Part shown: piece after piece, positions 1 through 8,594 of the stretch
Position numbering within the stretch: the first letter of the stretch is position 1
Layout: each line of letters opens with the position of its first letter
Source: Streptomyces bottropensis ATCC 25435
GTDB taxonomy: Bacteria > Actinomycetota > Actinomycetes > Streptomycetales > Streptomycetaceae
DNA length: 64,000 bases
Direction of reading: 5' to 3'
Assembly (NCBI RefSeq): GCF_000383595.1
Contig: NZ_KB911581.1
Coordinates: forward strand, 248,001-312,000
Notes under the pieces: generated by a model
What the model saw: only the letters and a program-made list of their open reading frames with translations
Told to the model about the DNA's origin: nothing
Database searches by the model: none
Position numbers and translations under genes: made by a program

Positions 1-92
1 CACTCCACCACCTCCCGAGAATTCATCCATGTGAACGCAACTCACGTACCAGTCTATTGACGTGTTCAGAGCATCCTCAGACACTCATGGGG

Positions 93-106
93 AGAAAGCG
101 CTTTCT
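93..106. promoter_or_regulatory. LacI/GalR-type operator upstream of the pectate lyase
   Basis: A perfect 14-bp palindrome, AGAAAGCGCTTTCT, centred on CG, ends 35 bp before the pectate lyase start codon. The shape (A/T-flanked arms around a central CG) is that of LacI/GalR-family operators, which in Streptomyces commonly control polysaccharide-degradation genes. No LacI-family regulator is encoded in the window, so the controlling protein is unknown. The site sits where bound repressor would block the promoter or early elongation. Assignment to LacI is inference from the motif. Confidence 0.6.
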
Positions 107-141
107 GACTCTCATCGGCCAACCCGTCCAGGAGATCAACG

Positions 142-1722
142 ATGCATACGACGCATATGAGACCCGTCACGGCGACGGCGAGCGCGGCTCTGGTGGCAGG
201 TCTGCTGGTGGCGGCGTCCGGTACGGCGGCGCAGGCCGCGAGCGCGCGGTACGAGGCCGAGGTGTCGCCGGCGGTCTGCACCGGCACGATCGACTCCGAC
301 TGGGCCGGCTACTCGGGCAGCGGATTCTGCAACGGCACCAACGCCGCCGGCGCCTACGCGCAGTTCACCGTGACCGCACCCGCATCGGGCACGGCGACCC
401 TGTCCGTACGGTTCGCCAACGGCACCACCGGGGCCCGTGCCGCGAGCGTCACGGTGAACGGCACCACCGCCGCGACCACGTCCTTCGAGAGCACCGGCAC
501 CTGGACGGCGTGGACCACCAAGACGCTGACCGTGCCGGTGACGTCGGGCAGCAACGTCATCCGCGTCAACCCCACCGCCGCCACCGGCCTGCCCAACATC
601 GACTACCTCGACGCCACCGTGCCCGACGGCGGCACCACGCCCCCGCCGACGACCGGCTCCACGCTGTACGCCGCGCCGAGCGGGACGGACTCCGCGGCCG
701 GCACGATCTCCGCCCCCACCACCCTGACCTCGGCGATCAGCCGGATCACCGCGGGCGGCACCATCTACCTGCGCGGCGGCACGTACGCCCAGGCCGCGAC
801 CGTCACCATCCCGGCCGGCAGCTCCGGGACCGCCGCCGCCCGCACCAGGCTCTCGGCCTACCCGGGTGAGAAGCCGGTCCTCAACTTCTCCGCCCAGAGC
901 GAGAGTTCGTCGAACCGGGGGCTCCAGCTCAACGCCTCGTACTGGCACGTCTCCGGGCTGATCGTCGAGCGCGCCGGGGACAACGGCATCTACGTCGGCG
1001 GCAGCGACAACATCATCGAGCGGACCGTGACGCGGTTCAACCGGGACACGGGGCTGCAGTTGGGCCGGATGGCCTCCACCACCCCCGCCGCCGACTGGCC
1101 CTCGGACAACCTGATCCTGAGCGCCGAGTCGCACGACAACGCCGACTCCGACGGCGAGGACGCCGACGGGTTCGCGGCGAAACTCACCACCGGCACGGGC
1201 AACGTCTTCCGCTACGCCGTGGCCCACAACAACATCGACGACGGCTGGGACCTCTACACCAAGACGGACACCGGCCCCATCGGCCCGGTGACCATCGAGG
1301 ACTCGCTCTCCTACGAGAACGGCACGCTCACCGACGGCTCGCAGGCCGGCAACGGCGACCGCAACGGCTACAAGCTCGGCGGCGACGACATCGCCGTGAA
1401 CCACGTCGTCCGGCGCAGCATCGCCTACGACAACGGCAAGCACGGTTTCACGTGGAACAGCAACCCGGGCTCGATGGCGGTCTCCGGGAACGTGAGCATC
1501 GACAACACGGAGCGGAACTTCAGCTTCGACGGCGGCACGTCGGTGTTCCGCGACAACACGTCGTGCCGCAGCGGCAGCGGTACGAACGACCGGATCATCG
1601 GCAGCTCCGACAGCTCCAACCAGTTCTGGTCCGGGACGAACGGCTCCCGCTGTTCCTCCTACTCCGGCGGCCTGCACTGGTCCTTCGGCGGCGACGGCAA
1701 GCTGAACGTCACCTTCGGATAG
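142..1722 (+). CDS. Secreted pectate lyase, PL9 family, with N-terminal CBM35/CBM6-like module
   Basis: Predicted exported enzyme of 526 aa that cleaves pectin or pectate by beta-elimination. A signal peptide of about 33 residues ending in AQA-A is followed by a beta-sandwich carbohydrate-binding module (about 35-165), a Pro/Thr linker (PPPTT), and a right-handed parallel beta-helix (about 175-526). The catalytic part carries DGFAAKL, whose Lys (residue 347) matches the PL9 catalytic base, and DDGWDLYTK, typical of the family. The start is chosen by AGGAG about 8 nt upstream of ATG. It is monocistronic, lies behind a LacI-type palindrome, and is followed by a strong hairpin. Family assignment is from motifs; the exact substrate (polygalacturonate or rhamnogalacturonan) is inferred. 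Confidence 0.85.
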   Translation: MHTTHMRPVTATASAALVAGLLVAASGTAAQAASARYEAEVSPAVCTGTIDSDWAGYSGSGFCNGTNAAGAYAQFTVTAPASGTATLSVRFANGTTGARAASVTVNGTTAATTSFESTGTWTAWTTKTLTVPVTSGSNVIRVNPTAATGLPNIDYLDATVPDGGTTPPPTTGSTLYAAPSGTDSAAGTISAPTTLTSAISRITAGGTIYLRGGTYAQAATVTIPAGSSGTAAARTRLSAYPGEKPVLNFSAQSESSSNRGLQLNASYWHVSGLIVERAGDNGIYVGGSDNIIERTVTRFNRDTGLQLGRMASTTPAADWPSDNLILSAESHDNADSDGEDADGFAAKLTTGTGNVFRYAVAHNNIDDGWDLYTKTDTGPIGPVTIEDSLSYENGTLTDGSQAGNGDRNGYKLGGDDIAVNHVVRRSIAYDNGKHGFTWNSNPGSMAVSGNVSIDNTERNFSFDGGTSVFRDNTSCRSGSGTNDRIIGSSDSSNQFWSGTNGSRCSSYSGGLHWSFGGDGKLNVTFG

Positions 1723-1744
1723 CCCCCGCCCCGCCTTTGCCCCC

Positions 1745-1782
1745 GCCCCCGTCCGTGACGGCCCGCCCTCACGGACGGGGGC
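1745..1782. terminator. Bidirectional hairpin terminator
   Basis: Perfect inverted repeat with 14-bp arms (1745-1758 and 1769-1782) and a 10-nt loop, between the convergent pectate lyase and hydrolase genes. There is no T-tract, as is usual in Streptomyces. The right arm overlaps the last codons of the hydrolase gene. Confidence 0.7.
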
Positions 1783-2683
1783 TCTCCCTTGCCCGACCGG
1801 CGCCGAAACCCGCACCCGCCCCCGCCTCCGCACCCGGATCCGGACCCGCCCCGTCCACGAAGGCCGTCACCGCCCGCGCGTACGCCTCCGGATGGGTCAC
1901 GTGCGGGATGTGACCCGCGCCCTCGAACGTGAACGTGTCCGCCTGGGGGAGGGCCTCCATGAGCCGCCCGGTGATCGGGGCGAACCACGGCGGACTGTCC
2001 GTGCCCCGGGTCAGGAGCACCGGACCGGTGTAGCCGGAGAGACCGGCGAGGTCGAGGTCCGCCCAGTGCGGGTCGCCGTGCTCGTCGAGGAACGTGGGGG
2101 CGTTGGCCAGGAACGTCTGCCGGACCGGGGGCGGCAGCCGGTCCCAGGTGCCGGGGCCGATAGCGATCTCGTCGGTGAACCGCCGTGCCGCCGCCAGGGG
2201 TTCGTGTGCGCGGAGGTGGGTGAGGACGGAGGCGAACCGCTCGCCCACGGCCCTCATGAGCGGCCGTACGCGGGGGTCGTCGGGGACGATGCCCGTGAGC
2301 GGGGGGTCGTGCGCCACGATTCCCCGGAAGAGGTCGGGGCGGCGCGCGGCCAGACCGAGGGCGGTCGAGGCGCCGAAGGAGTTGCCGGCGACGTACGCCG
2401 GGGCGAGGCCCAGGGTCTCCATCAGGGCGGCCAGGTCCTCCTCGTCCTCGCGCCGGGCGCCTTGTCCCGGTGGACGTTCGCTGCGGCTGTGGCCGCGGCG
2501 GTCGTACACGAGGACGCGGAAACGCCCGGCGAGGGCGGGGAGGACGGGGAGCCAGTGGTGGTGATCGCCCCAGGAGCCGTGCACCAGGACCAGCGGGTCG
2601 CCGGACCCGGCCACCTCGTAGAAGAGTTCGACGCCGTTCGCCTCGGCCCTTGGCACGCCCGGTCTCCTCGTTCGTCGGTCCAC
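1769..2683 (-). CDS. Alpha/beta-fold hydrolase
   Basis: Predicted cytoplasmic alpha/beta hydrolase of 304 aa. It has the oxyanion segment LVLVHGSWGDHHHW near residue 35, the nucleophile elbow GNSFGAS (Ser nucleophile), and a C-terminal GAGHIPHVTHP supplying the catalytic His. The last roughly 30 residues are an Ala/Gly/Pro-rich tail encoded partly inside the terminator hairpin, so the C terminus may have drifted. It is a single gene convergent with the pectate lyase. The substrate cannot be predicted; the family includes esterases, haloperoxidases and C-C hydrolases. Confidence 0.8.
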   Translation of the reverse strand: MDRRTRRPGVPRAEANGVELFYEVAGSGDPLVLVHGSWGDHHHWLPVLPALAGRFRVLVYDRRGHSRSERPPGQGARREDEEDLAALMETLGLAPAYVAGNSFGASTALGLAARRPDLFRGIVAHDPPLTGIVPDDPRVRPLMRAVGERFASVLTHLRAHEPLAAARRFTDEIAIGPGTWDRLPPPVRQTFLANAPTFLDEHGDPHWADLDLAGLSGYTGPVLLTRGTDSPPWFAPITGRLMEALPQADTFTFEGAGHIPHVTHPEAYARAVTAFVDGAGPDPGAEAGAGAGFGAGRARESPRP

Positions 2684-2746
2684 TAAGGGGGTGGTGCTGT
2701 GGACTTCAACGAGGGGGCGCCCCGCGCGGCACTGTGACGCCGGTGC

Positions 2747-3160
2747 TCAGCCCTGGGGCTCGCCGATGTTCACCATCCACGGCACGCCGAAGCGGTCCGT
2801 GCACATGCCGAAGACGTCGCCCCACATCTGCTTGTCGAGGGGGACGGAGACGCTGCCGCCGGCGGAGAGCTTCTCCCAGTAGCCACGCAGTTCTGTGTCG
2901 TCGTCACCGCTGAGGCTGACGGAGAAGTTGGACCCGGGGGTGTACTCCATGCCGGGCGGGGTGTCGGCGCCCATGAGGGTGAAGCCGCTCGGTGTCTCCA
3001 GCATGCCGTGCATGATCTTGTCGGAGACCGGGGTGCCGGGCTGCCCGAAGTCGCCGAAGGTGTTCAGCGTCAGATTGCCGCCGAAGACCTCCTGGTAGAA
3101 CTCCAGCGCCTGCCGGGCGTCGCCGTCGAAGCTGAGGTAGGGGTTGAGTCGCGAGACCAC
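2747..3160 (-). CDS. VOC-family (glyoxalase/PhnB-like) protein
   Basis: Protein of 137 aa of the vicinal oxygen chelate superfamily, PhnB/YjdN branch. It opens with SRLNPYLSFDGDARQALEFY and contains DKIMHGMLE, GFTLMGADTP and the C-terminal WGDVFGMCTDRFGVPWMVN typical of the group. I chose the GTG start at 3160 because AGGAGG lies just upstream and the homologous N terminus begins there; longer in-frame starts would add an unlikely 42-residue leader. Such proteins are metal-binding dioxygenase or isomerase-like, but most PhnB-like members have no assigned reaction. Single gene, divergent from the DD-peptidase. Confidence 0.85.
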   Translation of the reverse strand: MVSRLNPYLSFDGDARQALEFYQEVFGGNLTLNTFGDFGQPGTPVSDKIMHGMLETPSGFTLMGADTPPGMEYTPGSNFSVSLSGDDDTELRGYWEKLSAGGSVSVPLDKQMWGDVFGMCTDRFGVPWMVNIGEPQG

Positions 3161-3411
3161 GAGAACCTCCTGAAGGGACTCGGAAACTCCTGAAAAGGAG
3201 CAAACGGTCAGTTGTCCGGAGACTAGCCCCGGCCACTGACAACGGCATGCCGTGGCCTCTGTCACAAACGCCTGTCGACGCGTCAAGTCTTCACAAAGTA
3301 CCCATGGGTAGCGGGAGTCCCGGCTGTTACTTTCCTTTTCAAGATTCGCGCTCGCGCGATGCCGACGCAGCTTCTCGAACCTCTCGAACCTCCCCCACCC
3401 CGAGGCCCCCC

Positions 3412-4761
3412 ATGTCCAGCTCCCCCTCCCCCTCTCCGTCCACCGTCCTTCGCGCGAGCGGCCGGCACCGCAAGGCCAAGGCGCCGAACCCGGCGCTGCG
3501 ACGGGCGGCCGTGCTCGCCGTGGTCGCGCCGGTCGCCGGAACGATCCTGGCCGGCACCTCGGCCTTCGCCGCCGACAAGACGACCGCGAAGCCCGGCGCC
3601 GCCGAACTCGACGCCGCGGAGCAGAAGATCGCGGACAACCTGAACACGCGCAGCCAGGACACGCGTCTCGGCAGCAAGCTCAGCGGTGTCGTCATCGACG
3701 CCGGGTCCGACCGGCTGGTGTGGGGCCACAACGCGGACACCGCGCTGATGGCCGCGTCGAACACGAAACTCGCGACCGCCACCGCCGCGCTGACGGTGCT
3801 CGGTCCGGACCACCGGTTCACCACGAAGGTGGTGTACGGGGACGGCACCCTCACCCTCGTCGGCGGCGGCGACCGCACGCTGACGACCGCCGACCTCGAC
3901 GCGCTCGCCAAGACCGCCGTCGCCGGGCTGGAGAACGCCGGCCTCACCTCGGTGAAGGTCCGCATCGACGACAGCCTCTTCCCCGAGCCGACCCTGGCCA
4001 ACGGCTGGAACACCGGCTACTACCCCGACTCCGTCGCCCCCGTACGCGCGCTGGTCGTCGACTCCCACAACGTCGAGGACACCTCCCTCGACGCGGGCGA
4101 CGTCTTCGCCAAACAGCTCGCCGCGCGGGGCGTGACCGTAGACGGCGGGGTCACGCGCGGGGTCGTCGGCACGGGTGACGTGCCGGTCGCGACGCACACC
4201 TCCGGCAAGCTGTCCTCGGTCGTCAAGCAGATGCTCAAGGTCAGCGACAACGACATCGCCGAGTCGCTGCTGAGGCTCACCGCGCTCGGCGCCGGCCGCT
4301 CCGCCACCTTCACGGACGGCACGGCCGTCGTCCGCGACGTCCTCACCCGCTACGGCATCTCACTCGCGAACTTCGAGATGTACGACGGCAGCGGGCTGTC
4401 CCGCGCGACCCGCATCCCGGCGCGGACCATCGCCGACATCGTCGACCTGGCCGCCGACCCCCGGCACGCGCAGACGCTGAAGTACATCATCGACGGGCTG
4501 CCCGTCTCGGGCGAGGCGGGCGCCACGCTGGGCCCGGAGTTCGGCCGCTTCGACACCGCCGACTCCCAGTGCGCCGTCGGTCAGGTCAAGGCCAAGACCG
4601 GCACGCTCACCGGCGCCGTCGCCCTGAGCGGTCTGACCAAGGCCCAGGACGGCGAGTGGAAGGTCTTCTCCTTCATCGAGAACGACTCCACCGCCGGGCC
4701 GTCCGACATCAAGGACGCCCTGGACGGGCTCGCGGCCACGGTCAACGGCTGCTGGGCGTAA
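3412..4761 (+). CDS. dacB: D-alanyl-D-alanine carboxypeptidase/endopeptidase, PBP4 (DacB, S13) family
   Basis: Exported low-molecular-weight penicillin-binding protein of 449 aa that trims or cleaves peptidoglycan stem peptides. After a basic Ser/Pro-rich N-region there is a membrane-spanning signal segment (AVLAVVAPVAGTILAGTSAF). The three penicilloyl-serine transferase motifs are present: SNTK (Ser116-Lys119), SDN (278-280) and KTG (395-397). The spacing between SNTK and SDN, about 160 residues, fits S13 enzymes, which carry an inserted domain there. The ATG at 3412 is preferred over an upstream in-frame start because the region before it does not read like protein. Divergent from the VOC gene; hairpin terminator downstream. 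Confidence 0.9.
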   Translation: MSSSPSPSPSTVLRASGRHRKAKAPNPALRRAAVLAVVAPVAGTILAGTSAFAADKTTAKPGAAELDAAEQKIADNLNTRSQDTRLGSKLSGVVIDAGSDRLVWGHNADTALMAASNTKLATATAALTVLGPDHRFTTKVVYGDGTLTLVGGGDRTLTTADLDALAKTAVAGLENAGLTSVKVRIDDSLFPEPTLANGWNTGYYPDSVAPVRALVVDSHNVEDTSLDAGDVFAKQLAARGVTVDGGVTRGVVGTGDVPVATHTSGKLSSVVKQMLKVSDNDIAESLLRLTALGAGRSATFTDGTAVVRDVLTRYGISLANFEMYDGSGLSRATRIPARTIADIVDLAADPRHAQTLKYIIDGLPVSGEAGATLGPEFGRFDTADSQCAVGQVKAKTGTLTGAVALSGLTKAQDGEWKVFSFIENDSTAGPSDIKDALDGLAATVNGCWA

Positions 4762-4787
4762 GGCTGTAGGGCCCGCCCCTCAGAACT

Positions 4788-4825
4788 CCACGGACGCCGG
4801 GTGTGGGGACGGCCGGCGTCCGTGG
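4788..4825. terminator. Hairpin terminator between convergent genes
   Basis: 13-bp arms (4788-4800 and 4813-4825) that are perfect reverse complements with a 12-nt loop. It lies between the ends of the PBP4 gene and the TerB-like gene, so it can serve both. Confidence 0.65.
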
Positions 4826-4841
4826 GGCACGTCGGCGCCCG

Positions 4842-5426
4842 TCAGAGGCCGAACTCCTGCGGCGACAGGTTGAGGGCCGCGCACGCCTCGCGCAGGACCT
4901 GCTCCTCGGACTGGGCGATGTACCCGTCCACGCCCGCCACCACGAACCCGGTCTGGACGACCGCCCGTGCCTCCGTCGGCTTCTTCGCGGCCTTGGCGAT
5001 CTCCTGCATGGCCTCGGCCTTGCCCTGCTGGAAGTTCCGGGACAGCAGGTCGACGTGCTTGTGGAAGCGCTGGCGCAGCTGGTCGGCCGGGAAGTTCTGC
5101 AGGACGTCGTTGTTCAGGATGAGTGACTCCACGTGCGCCCGCTCGTGCTCGTCCACGTTTCCGTCGGCGGCGGCGACCAGGGCGCACATGGCCATGCTGG
5201 CGTCCCGGTAGGCCCCGCTCTTCAACTCCGTCTTGAGAGAGGTGAGCTGGGACTTGAGCGCGCTCACCAGCTGGGCCTTCGAGCCGCCGCCGGACCGCCC
5301 GGAGCCGGAGGACCCGGTGGAGCCCAGGGGCCCCGCGCCGGGCCGCCCGTGTGCGGTGCCGCCGCGCGCTCCCTGTGCCTGCTGCAGACCCTTGGCCTGG
5401 TCCTTGATCCGATCCCACATCGCCAT
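4842..5426 (-). CDS. TerB-like tellurite resistance family protein
   Basis: Cytoplasmic protein of 194 aa. The Gly/Ser-rich N-terminal linker (about 15-45) is followed by an all-alpha TerB domain with the characteristic acidic clusters AAADGNVDEHERAHVE and AGVDGYIAQSEEQVLREA, which in TerB-fold proteins bind metal. The start at 5426 is chosen by GAGG about 9 nt upstream; a second ATG lies two codons in. There is no terCDEZ neighbour, so this is a stand-alone TerB-domain protein rather than part of a tellurite operon. Its physiological role is unknown. Confidence 0.8.
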   Translation of the reverse strand: MAMWDRIKDQAKGLQQAQGARGGTAHGRPGAGPLGSTGSSGSGRSGGGSKAQLVSALKSQLTSLKTELKSGAYRDASMAMCALVAAADGNVDEHERAHVESLILNNDVLQNFPADQLRQRFHKHVDLLSRNFQQGKAEAMQEIAKAAKKPTEARAVVQTGFVVAGVDGYIAQSEEQVLREACAALNLSPQEFGL

Positions 5427-5546
5427 GCGTTGCCACCTCGGCTTCAGCCCGTGTCGTGCCGGTCGTTCCGGTCGTCCGCGTGCGTTCCGCACGTCACCCG
5501 GTGAACGGCCGCCACCCCCTTCGAAGTTCCGAGGCCCGCGCGGCTG

Positions 5547-7217
5547 TCAGCGGCCGTTGCCCTTCGCGGGGGCGCGGCGGCGGCCCTGGGAGGGGCGGCT
5601 GCGGCGGTTGCGCGACGACGAGGACGGGCGGCCGGCCGGCTGTGCGGTGACCGGCGGGGCGAGGACGACCGGGACGCCCGAGGGAGCCTGCGCGCCGGTG
5701 ATGCGGTTCAGGTCGTCGCCGCCGGAGCGGACCCGGGTGGTCGTCGGGGTGATCCCGGCGACGGCCATCAGCCGGGTGACGTCACGGCGCTGGTGCGGCA
5801 GGACGAGGGTGACGACCGTGCCGGACTCGCCGGCGCGCGCCGTACGGCCGCCCCGGTGGAGGTAGTCCTTGTGGTCGCCCGGCGGGTCGACGTTGACGAC
5901 GAGGTCGAGGTCGTCGACGTGGATGCCGCGCGCGGCGACGTTCGTGGCGACCAGCGCCGTCACGTCACCGTCCTTGAACTGGCTCAGGGCCCGGTTGCGC
6001 TGGGACTGCGACTTGCCGCCGTGCAGGGCGGCGGCGCGCACGCCGACCGCCAGCAGCTTCTTGACCAGCCGGTCCGTCGCGTGCTTGCTGTCCAGGAACA
6101 TGATCACCCGGCCCTCACGGGCGGCGATCTCGGTCGTGGTGGCGTGCTTGTCGTCGTCCTCGATGTGCAGCACGTGGTGGTCCATCGTGGTGACGGCGCC
6201 CGCGGACGGGTCGACCGAGTGGACGACGGGGTCGTGCAGGTAGTCGCGGACCAGCCGGTCGACGTTGCGGTCGAGGGTGGCCGAGAACAGCAGCCGCTGG
6301 CCGCCGGGACGCACCTGGTCGAGCAGCGCGGTCACCTGCGGCATGAAGCCCATGTCCGCCATCTGGTCGGCCTCGTCCAGGACGGTGATCGCGACCTGGT
6401 CCAGCCGGCAGTCGGCGCGGTCTATGAGGTCCTTGAGCCGTCCGGGTGTCGCGACGACCACCTCGGCGCCGCCGCGCAGCGCGCTGGCCTGACGTCCGAT
6501 GGACATGCCGCCGACCACCGTGGCGAGCCGCAGCCGCAGGGCGCGGGCGTACGGGGTGAGGGCGTCGGTGACCTGCTGGGCCAGTTCCCGGGTGGGTACG
6601 AGGACGAGAGCGAGCGGCTGGCGGGGTTCGGCCCGCTGCCCGGCCGTACGGGCCAGCAGCGCGAGACCGAAGGCGAGCGTCTTGCCCGACCCGGTGCGTC
6701 CGCGGCCGAGGACGTCCCGGCCGGCGAGCGAGTTCGGCAGCGTCGCGCCCTGGATGGGGAAGGGGGCGGTCACCCCTTCGGCGTGGAGGGTCTCCAACAG
6801 CCGCCCGGGAAGGTCCAGTTCGTCGAACGCATCGACCGCGGGCAGCGCGGGCGTGATCGTCACCGGCAGCGCGAACTCCCCGCCGACGGCCACGGCGGCG
6901 GGCTTGCCGCCTCCGCCTCCACGTCGGCTCCGGCCGTTCTTGGGCGAGCCGTTCTTGGCGCCGCCGGACTGGGCCGCACCGTTCTTGGACGCGCCGTTCC
7001 TGGCCGCACCGTTCCTGGCCGCACGCGAGGGAGCGCCGGGGTTGCCCGACCCTGATCCCGTCCCCGTCCCCGCACCGGCTCCCGATCCCTGTGCGCGGGT
7101 GCGGTTGCCCCGGGAGGTGCCCGCACCGGTGGAGCCCTTGTCCGAGCGGGTGGCAGAGCCCTTCTCCGTACGGGGGCGGGAGGAGCTGCTGCTGTTGGTA
7201 CGAGCCGTGCGGTTCAT
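5547..7217 (-). CDS. DEAD-box ATP-dependent RNA helicase
   Basis: RNA helicase of 556 aa. A low-complexity Gly/Asn/Ser-rich N-terminal arm with repeated KNGA/RNGA units (about 1-110) precedes the core: Q-motif region FPIQ, Walker A GRTGSGKT, PTRELA, TPGRL, DEAD (LDEADQM), SAT, and the C-terminal domain with ATNVAARGIHV and HRGGRTARAGE. The tail is basic and Arg-rich. The start at 7217 is chosen by AGGAAGG upstream. It lies just downstream of a cold-shock gene on the same strand, separated by a hairpin, which suggests a role unwinding mRNA or rRNA at low temperature and expression by read-through or from its own promoter. Confidence 0.92.
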   Translation of the reverse strand: MNRTARTNSSSSSRPRTEKGSATRSDKGSTGAGTSRGNRTRAQGSGAGAGTGTGSGSGNPGAPSRAARNGAARNGASKNGAAQSGGAKNGSPKNGRSRRGGGGGKPAAVAVGGEFALPVTITPALPAVDAFDELDLPGRLLETLHAEGVTAPFPIQGATLPNSLAGRDVLGRGRTGSGKTLAFGLALLARTAGQRAEPRQPLALVLVPTRELAQQVTDALTPYARALRLRLATVVGGMSIGRQASALRGGAEVVVATPGRLKDLIDRADCRLDQVAITVLDEADQMADMGFMPQVTALLDQVRPGGQRLLFSATLDRNVDRLVRDYLHDPVVHSVDPSAGAVTTMDHHVLHIEDDDKHATTTEIAAREGRVIMFLDSKHATDRLVKKLLAVGVRAAALHGGKSQSQRNRALSQFKDGDVTALVATNVAARGIHVDDLDLVVNVDPPGDHKDYLHRGGRTARAGESGTVVTLVLPHQRRDVTRLMAVAGITPTTTRVRSGGDDLNRITGAQAPSGVPVVLAPPVTAQPAGRPSSSSRNRRSRPSQGRRRAPAKGNGR

Positions 7218-7256
7218 GGGGACCTTCCTCGATGCGGCGACGCCGGTCACACACGA

Positions 7257-7291
7257 GCCGGGGCCCGCACCTTTCGGGCGCGGGCCCCGGC
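7257..7291 (-). terminator. Terminator or attenuator after the first csp gene
   Basis: Perfect 12-bp arms GCCGGGGCCCGC (7257-7268) and its complement (7280-7291) around an 11-nt loop, 20 nt after the csp stop codon and 40 nt before the helicase start. It is the same GGGGCCCGC-core hairpin found after the second csp gene. Partial read-through would give helicase expression. Confidence 0.7.
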
Positions 7292-7310
7292 TCATGCGTA
7301 CGCGTCAGAG

Positions 7311-7514
7311 TCAGGCGGGAACGATGTTCTCGGCCTGGGGGCCCTTCTGGCCCTGCGTGACGTCGAAGGTCACCTTCTGGCCTTCCTGAAGCTCACGGAA
7401 GCCGGAGGTGGCGATGTTCGAGTAGTGGGCGAAGACGTCGGGGCCGCCACCCTCCTGCTCGATGAAGCCGAAGCCCTTTTCCGAGTTGAACCACTTCACG
7501 GTGCCGGATGCCAT
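7311..7514 (-). CDS. Cold-shock protein, CspA family
   Basis: 67-aa OB-fold single-stranded nucleic-acid chaperone. RNP-1 (KGFGFI) and RNP-2 (VFAHY) are intact and the length is canonical. The ATG at 7514 has GGGAG about 9 nt upstream. The protein is nearly identical to the product at 37880-38083. It is followed by a strong hairpin and a DEAD-box helicase, and preceded by a leader of about 180 nt with a conserved 42-nt block and a stem-loop, so post-transcriptional or temperature control is likely. Confidence 0.95.
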   Translation of the reverse strand: MASGTVKWFNSEKGFGFIEQEGGGPDVFAHYSNIATSGFRELQEGQKVTFDVTQGQKGPQAENIVPA

Positions 7515-7708
7515 GCTGTAACTCCCTTGATGCAGTGCCCGGAGTCCACACTTTGCGGACCCGGTGTCGCAGCACGGTTCGACCCGCCGGGAAGGTTTCA
7601 ACGTCCCCGAAAGTCCCGGAAACAACAAAGAGTGCTCGTCGACGGAAGGTCGAAGAGCACTCAGAAGCCTCTGGTAACCAAAACTGCCACTTCATGTCAA
7701 GGTAGCAC
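7515..7708 (-). promoter_or_regulatory. csp promoter and structured leader, shared with the second csp locus
   Basis: Reading on the minus strand, a candidate -10 (TACCTT) lies in a 42-nt block (7667-7708) that aligns without gaps to the block at 38169-38210 upstream of the other csp gene; the shared core is TGGTTnCCAGA. Downstream of it, 7631-7661 forms a hairpin with arms AGTGCTC and GAGCACT. The region between the hairpin and the start codon is relatively A/T-rich on one strand. The exact transcription start is inferred. Confidence 0.5.
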
Positions 7709-7775
7709 AGGCTGGGGGTGACTGGTGTGAGACACGGGACACCCCCAGCAAAATTTTTCCGCCGCGCGCCATGCG

Positions 7776-8594
7776 TCAGTCGGCGGCCGGGGGCGGAGGC
7801 GGTGGCTGACGCGGCGCCGCCGACGGTGCCGACGGGTACGGCTGGGCCACGGGCGCGCCCGGTGCGCCGGGTGCGGTGTGCCAGGGCTGTGCGGGCTGCT
7901 GCGGCGGTGGGGCCTGCGAGGCGGGCGGGGTGTGGAACGCGGCCTGGGCGGGGCCGGGGAAGGCGGCGGCGGGGCCTCGGAGGGCGAGGACCGTGGTCAC
8001 GGTCGCGCCGAGGGCGAGCAGCAGGGCGACGGTCAGCAGATAGAAGCCGGGGCCGAAGGTCGTGGTCCGGCCGTCCCCGTCCCACTGTGTGTCGTTGACG
8101 GCGCCCGTCAGCACGGTGAGCGTCGTGCCGAACAGCAGCACCGCGCTCACGATGCCGAACGCGGGCCCCAGCGGGGAACGGCGGCTGCGGCCGGTCAGCA
8201 GGAGCACGGCGGCGGCGATGGCCAGCAGGCCGCCGAGGAGCAGCGGGACCCCGGAGAACTGCGTGACCGAGGTCGGCTTGTCGATCGCTCCCGAGCCGGA
8301 GTAGGACCACGCCTTCGCCACGTTCTCGTAGACCGCGCCCCCTTCCTTCTCGCCGCCGAGGTACTGGACCGACTTGTCCAGCGTGGCGAACGAGCCGCCG
8401 ATGGCGAGGAGGGCACCGAGTATCAGCAGCGCGCCGGACGTGCGGTCGGCGGTCGTCGCCGGGTCTGCCGGCGGGGCGGGAGGTCTGCCGTATCCGGCGG
8501 GCGGCGTGGCGTAGGGAGAGGGGGCCCCTTGCCGCGGGGGCGGAGGAGCGGGCGGGCCCGTGTACGGGCCGGGCTGAGTCGGTTCCGTCATCAT
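7776..8594 (-). CDS. Four-TM membrane protein with Pro-rich N and C termini
   Basis: Integral membrane protein of about 272 aa. Pro/Gly/Tyr-rich cytoplasmic N terminus, four predicted TM helices (GALLILGALLAIGGSF, LLLGGLLAIAAAVLLL, FGIVSAVLLFGTTLTVLTG, FYLLTVALLLALGATV), and a long Pro/Ala/Gln-rich C-terminal tail. Two consecutive ATG codons (8594 and 8591) are possible starts and neither has a strong ribosome-binding site. Similar proteins are common in Streptomyces and unassigned; the Pro-rich tails suggest protein interactions. Function unknown. Confidence 0.7.
   Translation of the reverse strand: MMTEPTQPGPYTGPPAPPPPRQGAPSPYATPPAGYGRPPAPPADPATTADRTSGALLILGALLAIGGSFATLDKSVQYLGGEKEGGAVYENVAKAWSYSGSGAIDKPTSVTQFSGVPLLLGGLLAIAAAVLLLTGRSRRSPLGPAFGIVSAVLLFGTTLTVLTGAVNDTQWDGDGRTTTFGPGFYLLTVALLLALGATVTTVLALRGPAAAFPGPAQAAFHTPPASQAPPPQQPAQPWHTAPGAPGAPVAQPYPSAPSAAPRQPPPPPPAAD

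Noticed and set aside
136..1833. Long minus-strand open frame opposite the pectate lyase
   Set aside because: High-GC mirror of the plus-strand gene; Arg/Val/Gly-rich, no domain, no ribosome-binding site.
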